Shown in pieces: positions 16,774 to 24,865 of a DNA stretch of 64,000 nt. This DNA is from Flagellimonas sp. S3867 (GTDB lineage Bacteria; Bacteroidota; Bacteroidia; Flavobacteriales; Flavobacteriaceae). The stretch spans positions 992,001-1,056,000 of the forward strand of contig NZ_JACVMN010000002.1 of assembly GCF_014698935.1 (NCBI RefSeq). Direction: 5' to 3'. The notes below the pieces were generated by a model. That model worked only from the letters and a program-made list of their open reading frames with translations, searched no databases and had not been told where the DNA came from. Made by a program: the position numbers and the translations under genes. Within the stretch, counting starts at the first letter, position 1, and each line of letters opens with the position of its first letter.

Positions 16774-17526
16774 TTATTGTTTTCTTAGATAGATATTGCC
16801 GTTGGTTGACTTTAAGGAAATATCAACTCCGCCGCTATTGATAACAGCTCTTACTTTTCTTCCAGAGATTGATTTTAGCCCATCTTTTTCTTCCCTTTTT
16901 ATATCAAAATTGGTGTAAATGTCCCCGTTAGTGGTGCTTAGCGTCAAATCTGCTGGGGTATTTTCTGGAAGGGATACATCAACGCCGCCATTTGTGGTAT
17001 AAATGGAAATAGGGGAGGATTGTTTTACGGCGCCAAATGCTACGGTAATTTCACCATTTAACGCATTTGCCGTTACAGGTCCGTTTATACCCGTTATTTC
17101 AATACTGCCATTAAGTTGGGCATCTGCTTCAATTTCTCCGGAAAAACCATCAATTTCAATGTCTCCTGCCCATGTACTTTTAACGGATACATTTTGACTC
17201 TTGGGAAGGTGTATTTCTGCACCTTCAGATTTCCTTAGACTTTTTACGATCAAAGTGTTTCCATCTTGCACTACATAGAAACCAACATCGGTGTTGTCTG
17301 ATCCACCTTCGCCTACAAGTTTCAGTCCTTTTGCTTTTACAGATACTTTTGAACTTCTACTTCCTTTGATTAACAACTGATTGGAATTATGGGTTTTTAA
17401 TGTGATGTCTGATTTGGATTCAATTTTCACCCATTCAATACCATTTAGTGATTTGGTAAAGTCGGTCTGTGCATTTGTGATTGCGCAAAAAGCTAATGCG
17501 ATTAAAAGAATTGTTACTTTTTTCAT
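16774..17526 (-). CDS. DUF4097-like secreted beta-helix protein (250 aa)
   Basis: A signal peptide (TILLIALAFCAITNAQ) leads to repeating N-G-x-I strands: AQLNGSIEITGINGPVTANA, LNGEITVAFGAV, TTNGGVDVSLPENT, STTNGDIYTNF and KSTNGNIYLRKQ. It is a paralogue of the next gene and ends in the same N-G-x-x-Y-L-R motif, so the pair arose by duplication. It is the third gene of the sigma/anti-sigma operon. The N-terminal 100 residues are beta-rich and less repetitive. Confidence 0.85.
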   Translation of the reverse strand: MKKVTILLIALAFCAITNAQTDFTKSLNGIEWVKIESKSDITLKTHNSNQLLIKGSRSSKVSVKAKGLKLVGEGGSDNTDVGFYVVQDGNTLIVKSLRKSEGAEIHLPKSQNVSVKSTWAGDIEIDGFSGEIEADAQLNGSIEITGINGPVTANALNGEITVAFGAVKQSSPISIYTTNGGVDVSLPENTPADLTLSTTNGDIYTNFDIKREEKDGLKSISGRKVRAVINSGGVDISLKSTNGNIYLRKQ

Positions 17527-17545
17527 GATTTTCGTTTTTTGATAT

Positions 17546-18337
17546 TTATATAATTTTTGGTAAACCTAATTTGATTTCTTTTTTGATAAATGGTTGGGTG
17601 TCCTCTTGTTCCAGTAATTTCTGCATGGGTGCAATCGCCTTCTTTTCCTGTATACTTACCAAGGCCTGAATAATTGCTATTTGTATGCTTGGATTTTTCT
17701 CAGTTTCAAGGGCTTTTATAAAAGCGGTCTTGACAGTTTCAGAAGATGTAAATTTTGAAAGTGCTTCAAAAGCATTCAGCCTCACATTATCATTTTCATC
17801 ATGGAGCAACCTATTGGTTAGCGCCTTTACAATAGCTTCATCCGGATTGGGAAACTCCTCAATATAATTCACCCCTTGTATGCGTTTGCTGGCCGATTGG
17901 TTTTCCATTAGTGAAAGCATGGCGGTTTGTTTTAGTTGCAGGCTCTCGTTTTGTACAAAGGCCAGATCGTCATTGGACTTTTTTTGTTGAAAAACACTTC
18001 CCATTTGGAACGAGGCCACCAGAAGTGCTATGCTAGCAGCAACTTTGAGCATGTTGGAGGCCCATGAAGATTTTTTATGTTCCTTAGAGAGTGTAACTAC
18101 TTTGGTTTCGGTTGCTTTTTCTAACTCTAGCGCTTCTTCAAATTTTGAACGAATCTTGTCTGAAGGAACAGACACCGGCTCATCTGCGATGGCTTTAAAA
18201 AGAACTTTAAACTCTTCCAATTCTTTTTGGCATTGAGCACAAGTCAATAGATGCTTTTCTACCTCAGCGGCTTTTGCATTTGATAAAATATTGTCCAAAT
18301 ATTCTGGAAGTAGGTCTGAAACATGTTGTTTTTTCAT
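17546..18337 (-). CDS. Anti-sigma factor with zinc finger and HEAT-like C-terminus (263 aa)
   Basis: The N-terminus has a zf-HC2 anti-sigma domain: LPEYLDNILSNAKAAEVEKH followed by LLTCAQCQKELEEF, where H-x3-C-x2-C binds zinc. One membrane segment lies near 100-120 (MLKVAASIALLVASFQMGSV). The extracytoplasmic part (about 150-263) consists of HEAT-like helices: FPNPDEAIVKALTNRLLHDE, VRLNAFEALSKFTSSE and IQIAIIQALVSIQEKKA. I start at the ATG at 18335-18337, 2 nt after the sigma stop; a longer frame would overlap the sigma gene. HEAT repeats outside the membrane suggest protein sensing. Confidence 0.88.
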   Translation of the reverse strand: MKKQHVSDLLPEYLDNILSNAKAAEVEKHLLTCAQCQKELEEFKVLFKAIADEPVSVPSDKIRSKFEEALELEKATETKVVTLSKEHKKSSWASNMLKVAASIALLVASFQMGSVFQQKKSNDDLAFVQNESLQLKQTAMLSLMENQSASKRIQGVNYIEEFPNPDEAIVKALTNRLLHDENDNVRLNAFEALSKFTSSETVKTAFIKALETEKNPSIQIAIIQALVSIQEKKAIAPMQKLLEQEDTQPFIKKEIKLGLPKII

Positions 18338-18339
18338 GA

Positions 18340-18864
18340 CTATATACTTTCTAAATAATATCCTTTTAGTTTTTTCAAGATTCGGCAAACTCTTGTTTTT
18401 ACAGCTCCGGGCGTACTGCCCATAATTTCTGCCAATTCTTCATATCGTATTTCTTGAAACTTGTTTAAAATGACCATCTCTCTATCTGTCTCTTCCAACC
18501 TGTTCAGGGCATTTTGCAAGTGCGAATAATCCTCCTGTTGATCTTCTCCATTCCCTGTCGATTTGTATTCAAGCACACTAATGTCTTCATGATTCTTCGC
18601 ATCTCTTCGAAAGTGGCTTTTTAAACTGTTTCGAGCTATTGTAAATAGCCAAGACACAAATGAGCCATTTCTATAAGAATTCCTATACTTGATTAGCTTG
18701 TAAAAAACATCTTGTGTCAAATCTTCGCTCAACATACCATCTCCACTCATTTTGTATAAATAATTGTACACGTGTTTATGGTGTCTATTAAAAAGCACCT
18801 TGAGCAAATCAAGATTGCCATCGGCAACTTGCTGCATTAGTATTTCATCTGAAGGCTCTTTCAA
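18340..18864 (-). CDS. ECF RNA polymerase sigma-70 factor (174 aa)
   Basis: Region 2 is clear (LLKVLFNRHHKHVYNYLYKM, SEDLTQDVFYKLIKY, SFVSWLFTIARNSLKSHFR). Region 4 follows (NRLEETDREMVILNKFQEI, RYEELAEIMGSTPGAVKTRV). There is no region 3, as expected for ECF factors. It is the first gene of the operon with the zinc-type anti-sigma, the two DUF4097-like proteins and a lipoprotein, so it probably drives its own operon in response to an envelope signal. The start codon is ATG (18862-18864). Confidence 0.93.
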   Translation of the reverse strand: MKEPSDEILMQQVADGNLDLLKVLFNRHHKHVYNYLYKMSGDGMLSEDLTQDVFYKLIKYRNSYRNGSFVSWLFTIARNSLKSHFRRDAKNHEDISVLEYKSTGNGEDQQEDYSHLQNALNRLEETDREMVILNKFQEIRYEELAEIMGSTPGAVKTRVCRILKKLKGYYLESI

Positions 18865-18982
18865 AAGATGTTTTTAGTTGGTGTTACTTTATATAGTCAG
18901 GAAATTAAAAAAGGTTACATGGGAAGTGAAATTTTTTTATCACTCCGCAATATGAATATAAAGTATAATGGATTAAAAGAGG

Positions 18983-19132
18983 TCAGTCACAGCCACATCC
19001 GTCCTGTCCACAGGCTTTGGATGCATTCTTTTTGTTTCCCAATAAAGATTTGGGCAATACAAACTTCCAGACCAAATAACCTACCGCCAAGATTAAGGTA
19101 ATATAAACAAGAATTTGCTGAAGAATTTCCAT
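18983..19132 (-). CDS. FeoB-associated Cys-rich membrane protein (49 aa)
   Basis: A short frame starts one base inside the feoB stop (TAATG overlap). It reads MEILQQILVYITLILAVGYL, a single membrane helix, then a basic linker VLPKSLLGNKKNASK, and ends CGQDGCGCD. One helix followed by a C-terminal Cys cluster fits the FeoB-associated Cys-rich family that takes the FeoC place in Bacteroidota. It would sit in the inner membrane with the cluster in the cytoplasm, next to the FeoB G domain. A role in Fe2+ hand-off or FeoB control is inferred. Confidence 0.85.
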   Translation of the reverse strand: MEILQQILVYITLILAVGYLVWKFVLPKSLLGNKKNASKACGQDGCGCD

Positions 19133-21324
19133 TAGTTAAGGATTTGAAAGGCAGCTAATGCTACAAGATACGCAAAAACACTCATAAAGAGGAGTTGAAG
19201 TAAGGGCCATTTCCAGGTATTGGTTTCCCTTTTCACAATGGCCAGGGTGCTCATGCACTGCATAGCAAAGGCGTAAAACAGCATTAAAGAGATACCGGAT
19301 GCCAAATTAAAAAGGGGTTGCTGCCCAGAAGAATCCAACTCGGCTGCCATTCTATTTTTAATGGTCTCTTCCTCATCACTACCCACACTATAAATAGTTG
19401 CCAGGGTACCCACAAAAACCTCTCGGGCAGCAAATGAAGTCAAAACAGCGATACCTATTTTCCAATCGTAACCTAAAGGTTTAACAATGGGTTCTATAGC
19501 CTTACCGGCATATCCAATATAGGAATGTTCCAATTTATAACTGGCGATTTCCTGTGCTCGGGCTCTCTCATTTAAGATTGGGGTAAGAATCTGCAAGGAA
19601 TCTTGCTTTGCGTTTTCCGAATACGCATCAAGGTTGTTTTTAATATAATTTTTGCTGTATGGCGTAAGGCCCTGTTCTTCTATTCTTTTGTTAACGATGC
19701 TTTCGGCATTTTGGAATTTCTCAGAAATTCCGTTCGAACCCAAAAACCAAAGCACTATAGAGATGGCCAAAATAATTTTTCCTGCCCCAAACACAAAACT
19801 TTTGGTTTTTTCCAATACCGTATAAGCCACATTTTTTAGTAAGGGCAATCGGTAAGTTGGCATTTCTATCATAAACAACGAACTACTTTTTATTTTGAGG
19901 ATTTTGTTCAGAATCATTGCCGAAAAAATCGCCATTCCAAATCCGATGAGGTACAATAACATTAGTGTTAATGCCTGATAGCCTAACCCAAGGAAACGTC
20001 CTTCCGGGATTACCAGGGCTATGAGAATTAAATAAACGGGAAGTCTTGCTGAACAAGTCGTAAAGGGTGTGACCAAAATGGTAATCAACCGTTCTTTCCA
20101 ATTTTCAATGGTTCGGGTAGCCATTACAGCCGGAATTGCGCAGGCGGTTCCAGAAATTAATGGAACCACACTCTTCCCGCTTAACCCAAAAGGTCGCATC
20201 AACTTGTCCATTAAAAAAACCACTCGACTCATATATCCTGATTCTTCCAACAGGGAAATAAAAAGGAACAAAAAAGCTATTTGGGGAATGAAAATTACAA
20301 TACCACCTATTCCGGCCAAGATACCTTCAGCCAATAAATCGGTAAAAACACCTGGCGGCAACGTATTTTTTATCCATTCGCCGGCGGTTGCAAATTGTTC
20401 GTCAATGAAGTCCATAGGATACGTGCTCCAATCAAAAATGGCTTGGAAGATGGTTAGCAGAATCAAAAAGAAGATGGCGTATCCAAAAATTTTATGGGTC
20501 AAAATTTTATCCAAGGAAGCCCTAAAACCTTTGGCAGCTTGAAAGTCTACTTTGTAGGTTTCTTTTAAGGTATTGTTGATGAATTGATAACGAAGAACAG
20601 TCTCTTTATGCTGTAATTTTTTTAGTTCTGTTTTAGATTTTGTAGAAAAGGAAGTAGCATCTTGAATGCGCTTCTTTTCAATGGGCATAAAGTTTACGTC
20701 TTGGGTGATTACCAACCAAAGCTTGTACAAGTCCTCATTTGGAAAGGTCTTTTGTAAACGCGAAAAGTACTCTGGGGAAATTCTCGTAGTGTCAACATTC
20801 GGGCCATTGGACAATGATTTATAATCAGCAATGAGTTCTTTTATGCGTTGAATACCATTGTTTTTTCTGGTACTGACAAGAGCGATTTTGGTGTCTAATT
20901 TTTTCTCCATCTCCCTGACATCCAACGAAATTCCTTTTCTGGACATCCGATCAGCCATATTGATAACCAAAATGGCGGGGATCCTTAGATCTTTTATTTG
21001 GGTGAAAAGAAGCAGATTTCTTTTTAGATTCTCTACATCGCTAATTACAACGGCAACATCTGGATAGTCTTTATCATTTTTATTGAGCAGCAGTTCCACA
21101 ACCACACTCTCATCCAAAGAAGTGGTGTTCAGACTATAGGTTCCGGGAAGATCAAGAATATGGGCTTTAACACCTCTCGGAAGTTTGCATATGCCCTCTT
21201 TTTTTTCAACGGTGATGCCGGGGTAGTTGCCCACCTTTTGTTTAAGACCTGTAAGGGCGTTAAAAACAGAGGTTTTTCCGGTATTGGGATTGCCAATCAG
21301 TGCAACATTAATGTTCTTGCTCAT
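19132..21324 (-). CDS. feoB: Ferrous iron transporter FeoB (730 aa)
   Basis: The N-terminal G domain has G1 (VALIGNPNTGKTSVFNAL), G3 (HILDLPGTYSLNT) and G4 (VINMADR). A helical linker with FeoB_Cyto features follows (about 170-270). The membrane part has two gate domains (LLAEGILAGIGGIVIFIPQI, LLEESGYMSRVVFLMDK, GTACAIPAVMATRTI and FAAREVFVGTLATIYSV) with the conserved Cys in G-T-A-C-A-I-P. The length is normal. It overlaps feoA by 4 nt and the Cys-rich gene by 1 nt. It imports Fe2+ driven by GTP or ATP hydrolysis. Confidence 0.97.
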   Translation of the reverse strand: MSKNINVALIGNPNTGKTSVFNALTGLKQKVGNYPGITVEKKEGICKLPRGVKAHILDLPGTYSLNTTSLDESVVVELLLNKNDKDYPDVAVVISDVENLKRNLLLFTQIKDLRIPAILVINMADRMSRKGISLDVREMEKKLDTKIALVSTRKNNGIQRIKELIADYKSLSNGPNVDTTRISPEYFSRLQKTFPNEDLYKLWLVITQDVNFMPIEKKRIQDATSFSTKSKTELKKLQHKETVLRYQFINNTLKETYKVDFQAAKGFRASLDKILTHKIFGYAIFFLILLTIFQAIFDWSTYPMDFIDEQFATAGEWIKNTLPPGVFTDLLAEGILAGIGGIVIFIPQIAFLFLFISLLEESGYMSRVVFLMDKLMRPFGLSGKSVVPLISGTACAIPAVMATRTIENWKERLITILVTPFTTCSARLPVYLILIALVIPEGRFLGLGYQALTLMLLYLIGFGMAIFSAMILNKILKIKSSSLFMIEMPTYRLPLLKNVAYTVLEKTKSFVFGAGKIILAISIVLWFLGSNGISEKFQNAESIVNKRIEEQGLTPYSKNYIKNNLDAYSENAKQDSLQILTPILNERARAQEIASYKLEHSYIGYAGKAIEPIVKPLGYDWKIGIAVLTSFAAREVFVGTLATIYSVGSDEEETIKNRMAAELDSSGQQPLFNLASGISLMLFYAFAMQCMSTLAIVKRETNTWKWPLLQLLFMSVFAYLVALAAFQILN

Positions 21325-21563
21325 ATGGCTTTAGGGTCTTCTTGAATTTCAATTTCAATCTGTTTGGCGAGAGACCGCCGTATGGCGATATGGCATCCAT
21401 TTACATTGATATAAATGGGATCATTTAAAGGGGCTACTTGCACAAGTTCAACCGTATTTCCGGGTAAGCAACCTAATTCCAACAATTTAATGGGAAGAAT
21501 GGTAGCTGAAAATTCCTTTATCACGCCCTTCTGCCCATATTCCAATTCCGCAACAGTAGCCAC
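21321..21563 (-). CDS. feoA: Ferrous iron transport protein FeoA (80 aa)
   Basis: A single SH3-like FeoA domain: GQKGVIKEFSATILPIKLLE, then LGCLPGNTVELVQVAPLND, then PIYINVNGCHIAIRRSLAKQ. The length is normal. The start is GTG (21561-21563), since no ATG is in frame and the domain begins at once. It overlaps feoB by 4 nt (ATGA). FeoA is a cytoplasmic partner required for FeoB transport. It heads the operon, and a candidate -7 element lies 32 nt upstream. Confidence 0.93.
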   Translation of the reverse strand: MATVAELEYGQKGVIKEFSATILPIKLLELGCLPGNTVELVQVAPLNDPIYINVNGCHIAIRRSLAKQIEIEIQEDPKAI

Positions 21564-21594
21564 TAATTTTATTTAGATTGATTTTAAGTAAGAG

Positions 21595-21602
21595 CAAAAA
21601 TA
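21595..21602 (-). promoter_or_regulatory. Candidate -7 element of the feo operon
   Basis: The complement reads TATTTTTG, an exact TAnnTTTG, 32 nt before the feoA GTG. No convincing -33 element at the usual distance is visible, and no clear Fur or DtxR palindrome was found in the 88-nt gap. Confidence 0.4.
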
Positions 21603-21651
21603 GGTAAAAAAGCGAACATACACGATGCAAAATGTCATAGGAAGATCGAGT

Positions 21652-22335
21652 TTATTCTTTGTAACTCTTCTTTAGTATTTCCAAGTCGGAAAGCAACTTT
21701 TGAATTTCCTCGCTGTTGGTGCCATCATAAAACCCGCGAATTCTACGCTCCTTGTCAACAAGAACAAAATTTTCGGTATGAATCATATCATAAGGGCCGC
21801 CATCACCATCATTTTTTACCGCGAGATATGATTTTCGGGCCAGCTGGTAAATTTGCTTTTTATCGCCAGTGACCAGATTCCATTTGCTGTCGACAACACC
21901 TTTTTCAAGGGCATATTTTTTTAATTGTGGAACGGAGTCAATCACAGGGGTAACAGAATGGGATAGTAAGAGCACATCTTTATCCTTCATTATATTATTT
22001 TGAACCTCTACCATGTTCTTGGTCATAATGGGGCAGATGGTCGGGCAGGTGGTGAAGAAAAAATCCGCAACATAGATTTTATCCTTGTAGTTTTCTTGGG
22101 TAATCTTTTCTCCATTTTGATTGGTGAGTTCAAAATTCGAAATGGTGTGGTATTTCTTTTTGTAGTGCAAGGTGCTATCTACCAATGACGGGTCTACCAT
22201 TGAAGGTTGAAATACTGGAAGCATTTTTTTGGGCTGCAAGGCATTGTAGAACAAATAAATGATCACAACGGACAATCCAAGCAGCACAATTCCGAAAAAC
22301 TTATATTTTGAGAAGAAAGATAACACTGGGTGCAA
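21652..22335 (-). CDS. SCO1/SenC-family copper chaperone-like protein (227 aa)
   Basis: One N-terminal membrane anchor (FFGIVLLGLSVVIIYLFYNA) is followed by a thioredoxin-like domain with the copper-binding pair in ADFFFTTCPTICPIMTKNM (C-x3-C) and the distal His in YDMIHTENFVLVDK. These are the three SCO ligands. It faces the periplasm and serves cytochrome oxidase CuA assembly or redox control. No ATG opens the frame: the TTG at 22335 or the GTG three codons later are the candidates. It is upstream of feoA on the same strand with 88 nt between them. Confidence 0.92.
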   Translation of the reverse strand: MHPVLSFFSKYKFFGIVLLGLSVVIIYLFYNALQPKKMLPVFQPSMVDPSLVDSTLHYKKKYHTISNFELTNQNGEKITQENYKDKIYVADFFFTTCPTICPIMTKNMVEVQNNIMKDKDVLLLSHSVTPVIDSVPQLKKYALEKGVVDSKWNLVTGDKKQIYQLARKSYLAVKNDGDGGPYDMIHTENFVLVDKERRIRGFYDGTNSEEIQKLLSDLEILKKSYKE

Positions 22336-22447
22336 AATTACAGACGGCTCTCGGATTCATCATCATAAAAATGAATTTTTGGTGCTAAATCTTTCTTAAA
22401 TCATTGGAGTGCCCAATTCGCTGTTTTTTTATGAGGGGCTAAAAGTT

Positions 22448-22455
22448 TACTTTTG
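22448..22455 (+). promoter_or_regulatory. Candidate -7 element of rseP
   Basis: TACTTTTG fits TAnnTTTG and lies 23 nt before the rseP ATG. The -33 region has no clear TTTG, so confidence is limited. Confidence 0.4.
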
Positions 22456-22478
22456 TGCGTTTTAACAGATTATAGCTG

Positions 22479-23834
22479 ATGAGCCCCATTTTAATAAAGA
22501 CCATACAATTCTTTCTTAGTTTGTCCCTACTGATTGTACTTCATGAACTAGGACATTTTATTCCTGCCAAAATATTTAAGACGAGGGTTGAAAAATTCTA
22601 CCTCTTTTTTGATGTTAAATATTCTCTTTTCAAAAAGAAAATAGGCGAAACCGTATACGGAATCGGTTGGCTTCCCCTTGGTGGATATGTGAAGATTTCT
22701 GGTATGATCGATGAAAGTATGGATACCGAAGCAATGAAAGAAGAACCAAAACCTTGGGAATTCCGAAGCAAACCGGCTTGGCAACGTTTGATCATTATGC
22801 TTGGTGGAGTGACGGTCAACTTTATTCTTGCGGTAATTATCTACATAGGAATGGCGTATTCTTATGGCGATCAATATATACCAATGGACAGTTTACGAGA
22901 TGGTGTTTGGGTAACCGAGAAAGAAATTGGGGATAAGGTTGGGATACAGACGGGAGATAAAATTGTTGCCGTGGATGGAGAAAAACTGAAAACCTTTAAT
23001 AGTGTTTTTATTGAATTGATCAATGGAAACACGATTACGATTGACAGGGGGGGGGAACAAATTGAAAAAGAAATCCCTGTTGATTTCATTTCAACCCTGT
23101 TAGAGGATGAAGAAAAGGTCAGATTTTTAAGTTTGCGGGCACCTTTTGTGGTAAATAAAGTCTCTAAAGGATCCCATAATGCAGCTACCGGATTTGAAGC
23201 TAAGGATGAATTTTTAACCATTAATGGGTCCGAAGCTGTTTACAGAGATCAGGTAATCACACTTTTGGAAGAAAACAAAGGTCGCGACATCAATGTAAGA
23301 GTAAAGCGTGAGGATGGTAGCCTTGCAGATTTAGTTGCCAAAGTAGATGATGAAGCTAAACTCGGAATAGAGATAGGAGGCTTTACCATGGAGGATCTCG
23401 AAAACAGGGGATTATTTAGGATTCAGACACAAAAATATACTTTTCTAGAGGCCATTCCAGCTGGTATCGATAAAGGGGTAACCACATTATCTAGCTATGT
23501 AAAACAACTTAAAAAAATATTCAACCCGTCTACTGGAGCCTATAAAGGCGTTGGTGGGTTTGCAGCCATTGGCAGTATGTTCCCTGACACATGGGACTGG
23601 ACGGCATTTTGGTCTACCACGGCATTGATTTCCATTATCCTTGCGTTTATGAACATTTTACCAATACCAGCTTTGGATGGGGGCCATGTAATGTTTTTAC
23701 TTTATGAAATGGTAACAGGCAAAAAACCTAGCGATAAATTTTTGGAATATGCCCAAATGGTTGGTTTCTTCCTTTTGATTGCACTTTTACTATTTGCAAA
23801 TGGTAATGATTTATATAAATGGCTTTTTAAATAG
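22479..23834 (+). CDS. rseP: RIP metalloprotease RseP, site-2 protease (451 aa)
   Basis: Membrane helix 1 carries the zinc motif LIVLHELGHF (HExxH, about residues 20-29). The last helices carry NILPIPALDGGHVMFLLYE (LDG motif). Two PDZ-like regions lie between (about 120-310: VGIQTGDKIVAVDGEKL, FEAKDEFLTINGSEAVY). The order and length are normal. RseP cuts anti-sigma factors and leftover signal peptides within the inner membrane. The ECF/anti-sigma operon about 4 kb away is a possible client, which is inference. It lies just upstream of the tRNA-Asn gene, the insertion point of the island. Confidence 0.96.
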   Translation: MSPILIKTIQFFLSLSLLIVLHELGHFIPAKIFKTRVEKFYLFFDVKYSLFKKKIGETVYGIGWLPLGGYVKISGMIDESMDTEAMKEEPKPWEFRSKPAWQRLIIMLGGVTVNFILAVIIYIGMAYSYGDQYIPMDSLRDGVWVTEKEIGDKVGIQTGDKIVAVDGEKLKTFNSVFIELINGNTITIDRGGEQIEKEIPVDFISTLLEDEEKVRFLSLRAPFVVNKVSKGSHNAATGFEAKDEFLTINGSEAVYRDQVITLLEENKGRDINVRVKREDGSLADLVAKVDDEAKLGIEIGGFTMEDLENRGLFRIQTQKYTFLEAIPAGIDKGVTTLSSYVKQLKKIFNPSTGAYKGVGGFAAIGSMFPDTWDWTAFWSTTALISIILAFMNILPIPALDGGHVMFLLYEMVTGKKPSDKFLEYAQMVGFFLLIALLLFANGNDLYKWLFK

Positions 23835-23850
23835 AAAAGCACTTTTTTTG

Positions 23851-23882
23851 TTTGGGACGTTATAAAGAAACTCATATATTTG
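23851..23882 (+). promoter_or_regulatory. Promoter of tRNA-Asn
   Basis: TTTG at 23851-23854 and TATATTTG at 23875-23882 (exact TAnnTTTG) have 20 bp between them. The mature tRNA starts 21 nt after the -7 element. Confidence 0.7.
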
Positions 23883-23903
23883 CACCCGCTTAGGATAAAA
23901 AAT

Positions 23904-23977
23904 TCCTCCTTAGCTCAGTTGGTTAGAGCATCTGACTGTTAATCAGAGGGTCCTTGGTTCGAGTCCAAGAGGGGGAG
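23904..23977 (+). tRNA. tRNA-Asn (anticodon GTT)
   Basis: A cloverleaf can be folded by hand. The acceptor TCCTCCT (23904-23910) pairs with AGGGGGA (23970-23976) with one G-U pair. The D-arm is TAGCTCAGTTGGTTAGAGCA. The anticodon loop is CTGTTAA between CTGA and TCAG, giving anticodon GTT. The T arm has CTTGG, loop TTCGAGT and CCAAG. The discriminator is G at 23977 and CCA is not encoded. From the first base of the anticodon loop onward, the 3' half is the left copy of the 45-bp attachment repeat, so the present 3' half came with the island. Confidence 0.97.
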
Positions 23978-23980
23978 CAG
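23936..23980 (+). repeat. attL: left 45-bp direct repeat (tRNA-Asn 3' half)
   Basis: Identity with 46815-46859 begins exactly at the first base of the anticodon loop (CTGTTAA) and ends three bases past the discriminator (GCAG). A start in the anticodon loop is the classical crossover region for tRNA-targeting tyrosine recombinases. Confidence 0.93.
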
Positions 23981-23987
23981 TAATAGT

Positions 23988-24024
23988 AAGGCTTTAGAGA
24001 AATTCATACTCTAGAGCCTTTTTT
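23988..24024 (+). terminator. Terminator of tRNA-Asn supplied by the island
   Basis: The arms AAGGCTTTAGAG (23988-23999) and CTCTAGAGCCTT (24009-24020) pair with one G-U, followed by a short T run. The DNA is island-derived, whereas the original terminator now lies beyond attR at 46868. Confidence 0.8.
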
Positions 24025-24025
24025 A

Positions 24026-24045
24026 TTTGCACGCAATTTGCACGC
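24026..24045 (+). repeat. Left arm-type site: tandem TTTGCACGCAA
   Basis: TTTGCACGCAATTTGCACGC is two tandem copies of an 11-bp word, 46 bp inside attL. The same 20 bases occur at 46688-46707 in the same orientation, in the upstream region of the integrase gene. Short direct repeats near both ends fit arm-binding sites of the integrase. Confidence 0.7.
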
Positions 24046-24218
24046 GGATTGGGAAAAATTTTATTTGGAGTCAAACTTTAACATTTCAGTCTAAAATTTT
24101 CCAGAATTATTTGCGATTTGTCCCAAATACTTACCCTTAAACTTTGCGCACAGATCCTGCTCCACTTTTAAATTTCTAATTAATTCTTTAAATTATATCC
24201 TTTCAAATACAATAAGAA

Positions 24219-24812
24219 TTGAATTTTAAAGAAACCCATAATCTTATACTTAACAATGTATCTCGTTTTATTCATTTAACTGATTTAGAAAAGCAGAAGT
24301 ACATCTCTTTATTGACCGAAATTGAGGTGGAAAAGAAAACTTTTCTTATGCAAGCTGGTGAGGTTACCAAGTATGAGTATTTTATCACTAAGGGATGTTT
24401 GAAAGTATACACCTTAGATAAAGAAGGTTCACCCCACATCTCAATGTTTGCTGTTGAAGATTACTGGACGGGAGATTTGTCGAGCTTTATGACAAAAGAA
24501 CCGTCGATGTATTTTATTAAAGCAATTGAAACTTCGGAATTGTTGGGTATTTCAAGAGCAAATTATGACTTACTATTTCAAGAGATTCCAAAATTTGAGC
24601 GGTTTTATCGCAATCTATACCAAAAGTCTTTAATCAGTTATATACGGCGTTCAAACTACGGCATATCTTTAACCGCAGAAGAGAGATATGTTGAATTTAA
24701 AAAGAAGTATCCACAAATTGTCAGTAGAATTACCCAAAAAGATTTGGCTGCCTATATTGGGATCACCCCTGAGTTTATGAGTAAAATTATCTCAAAGGTC
24801 AACCGAATGTAA
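24219..24812 (+). CDS. Crp/Fnr-family transcriptional regulator (197 aa)
   Basis: A cyclic-nucleotide-binding-like fold (about 15-125: VEKKTFLMQAGEVTKYEYFI, KGCLKVYTLDKEGSPHISMF, DYWTGDLSSFMTKEPSMYFI) is followed by an HTH region (about 140-197: LTAEERYVEFKKKYPQIVSR, ITQKDLAAYIGITPEFMSKI). The ligand loop lacks the Arg-Ser pair of true cAMP binders. The start is TTG at 24219. As the first cargo gene after attL, it faces into the island and may control the next genes; its signal is unknown. Confidence 0.88.
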   Translation: MNFKETHNLILNNVSRFIHLTDLEKQKYISLLTEIEVEKKTFLMQAGEVTKYEYFITKGCLKVYTLDKEGSPHISMFAVEDYWTGDLSSFMTKEPSMYFIKAIETSELLGISRANYDLLFQEIPKFERFYRNLYQKSLISYIRRSNYGISLTAEERYVEFKKKYPQIVSRITQKDLAAYIGITPEFMSKIISKVNRM

Positions 24813-24865
24813 AAGTCTTAAACTAGTTCATTTTTTTTCACGCTTTCCAATTGGAATTTTGAGGT

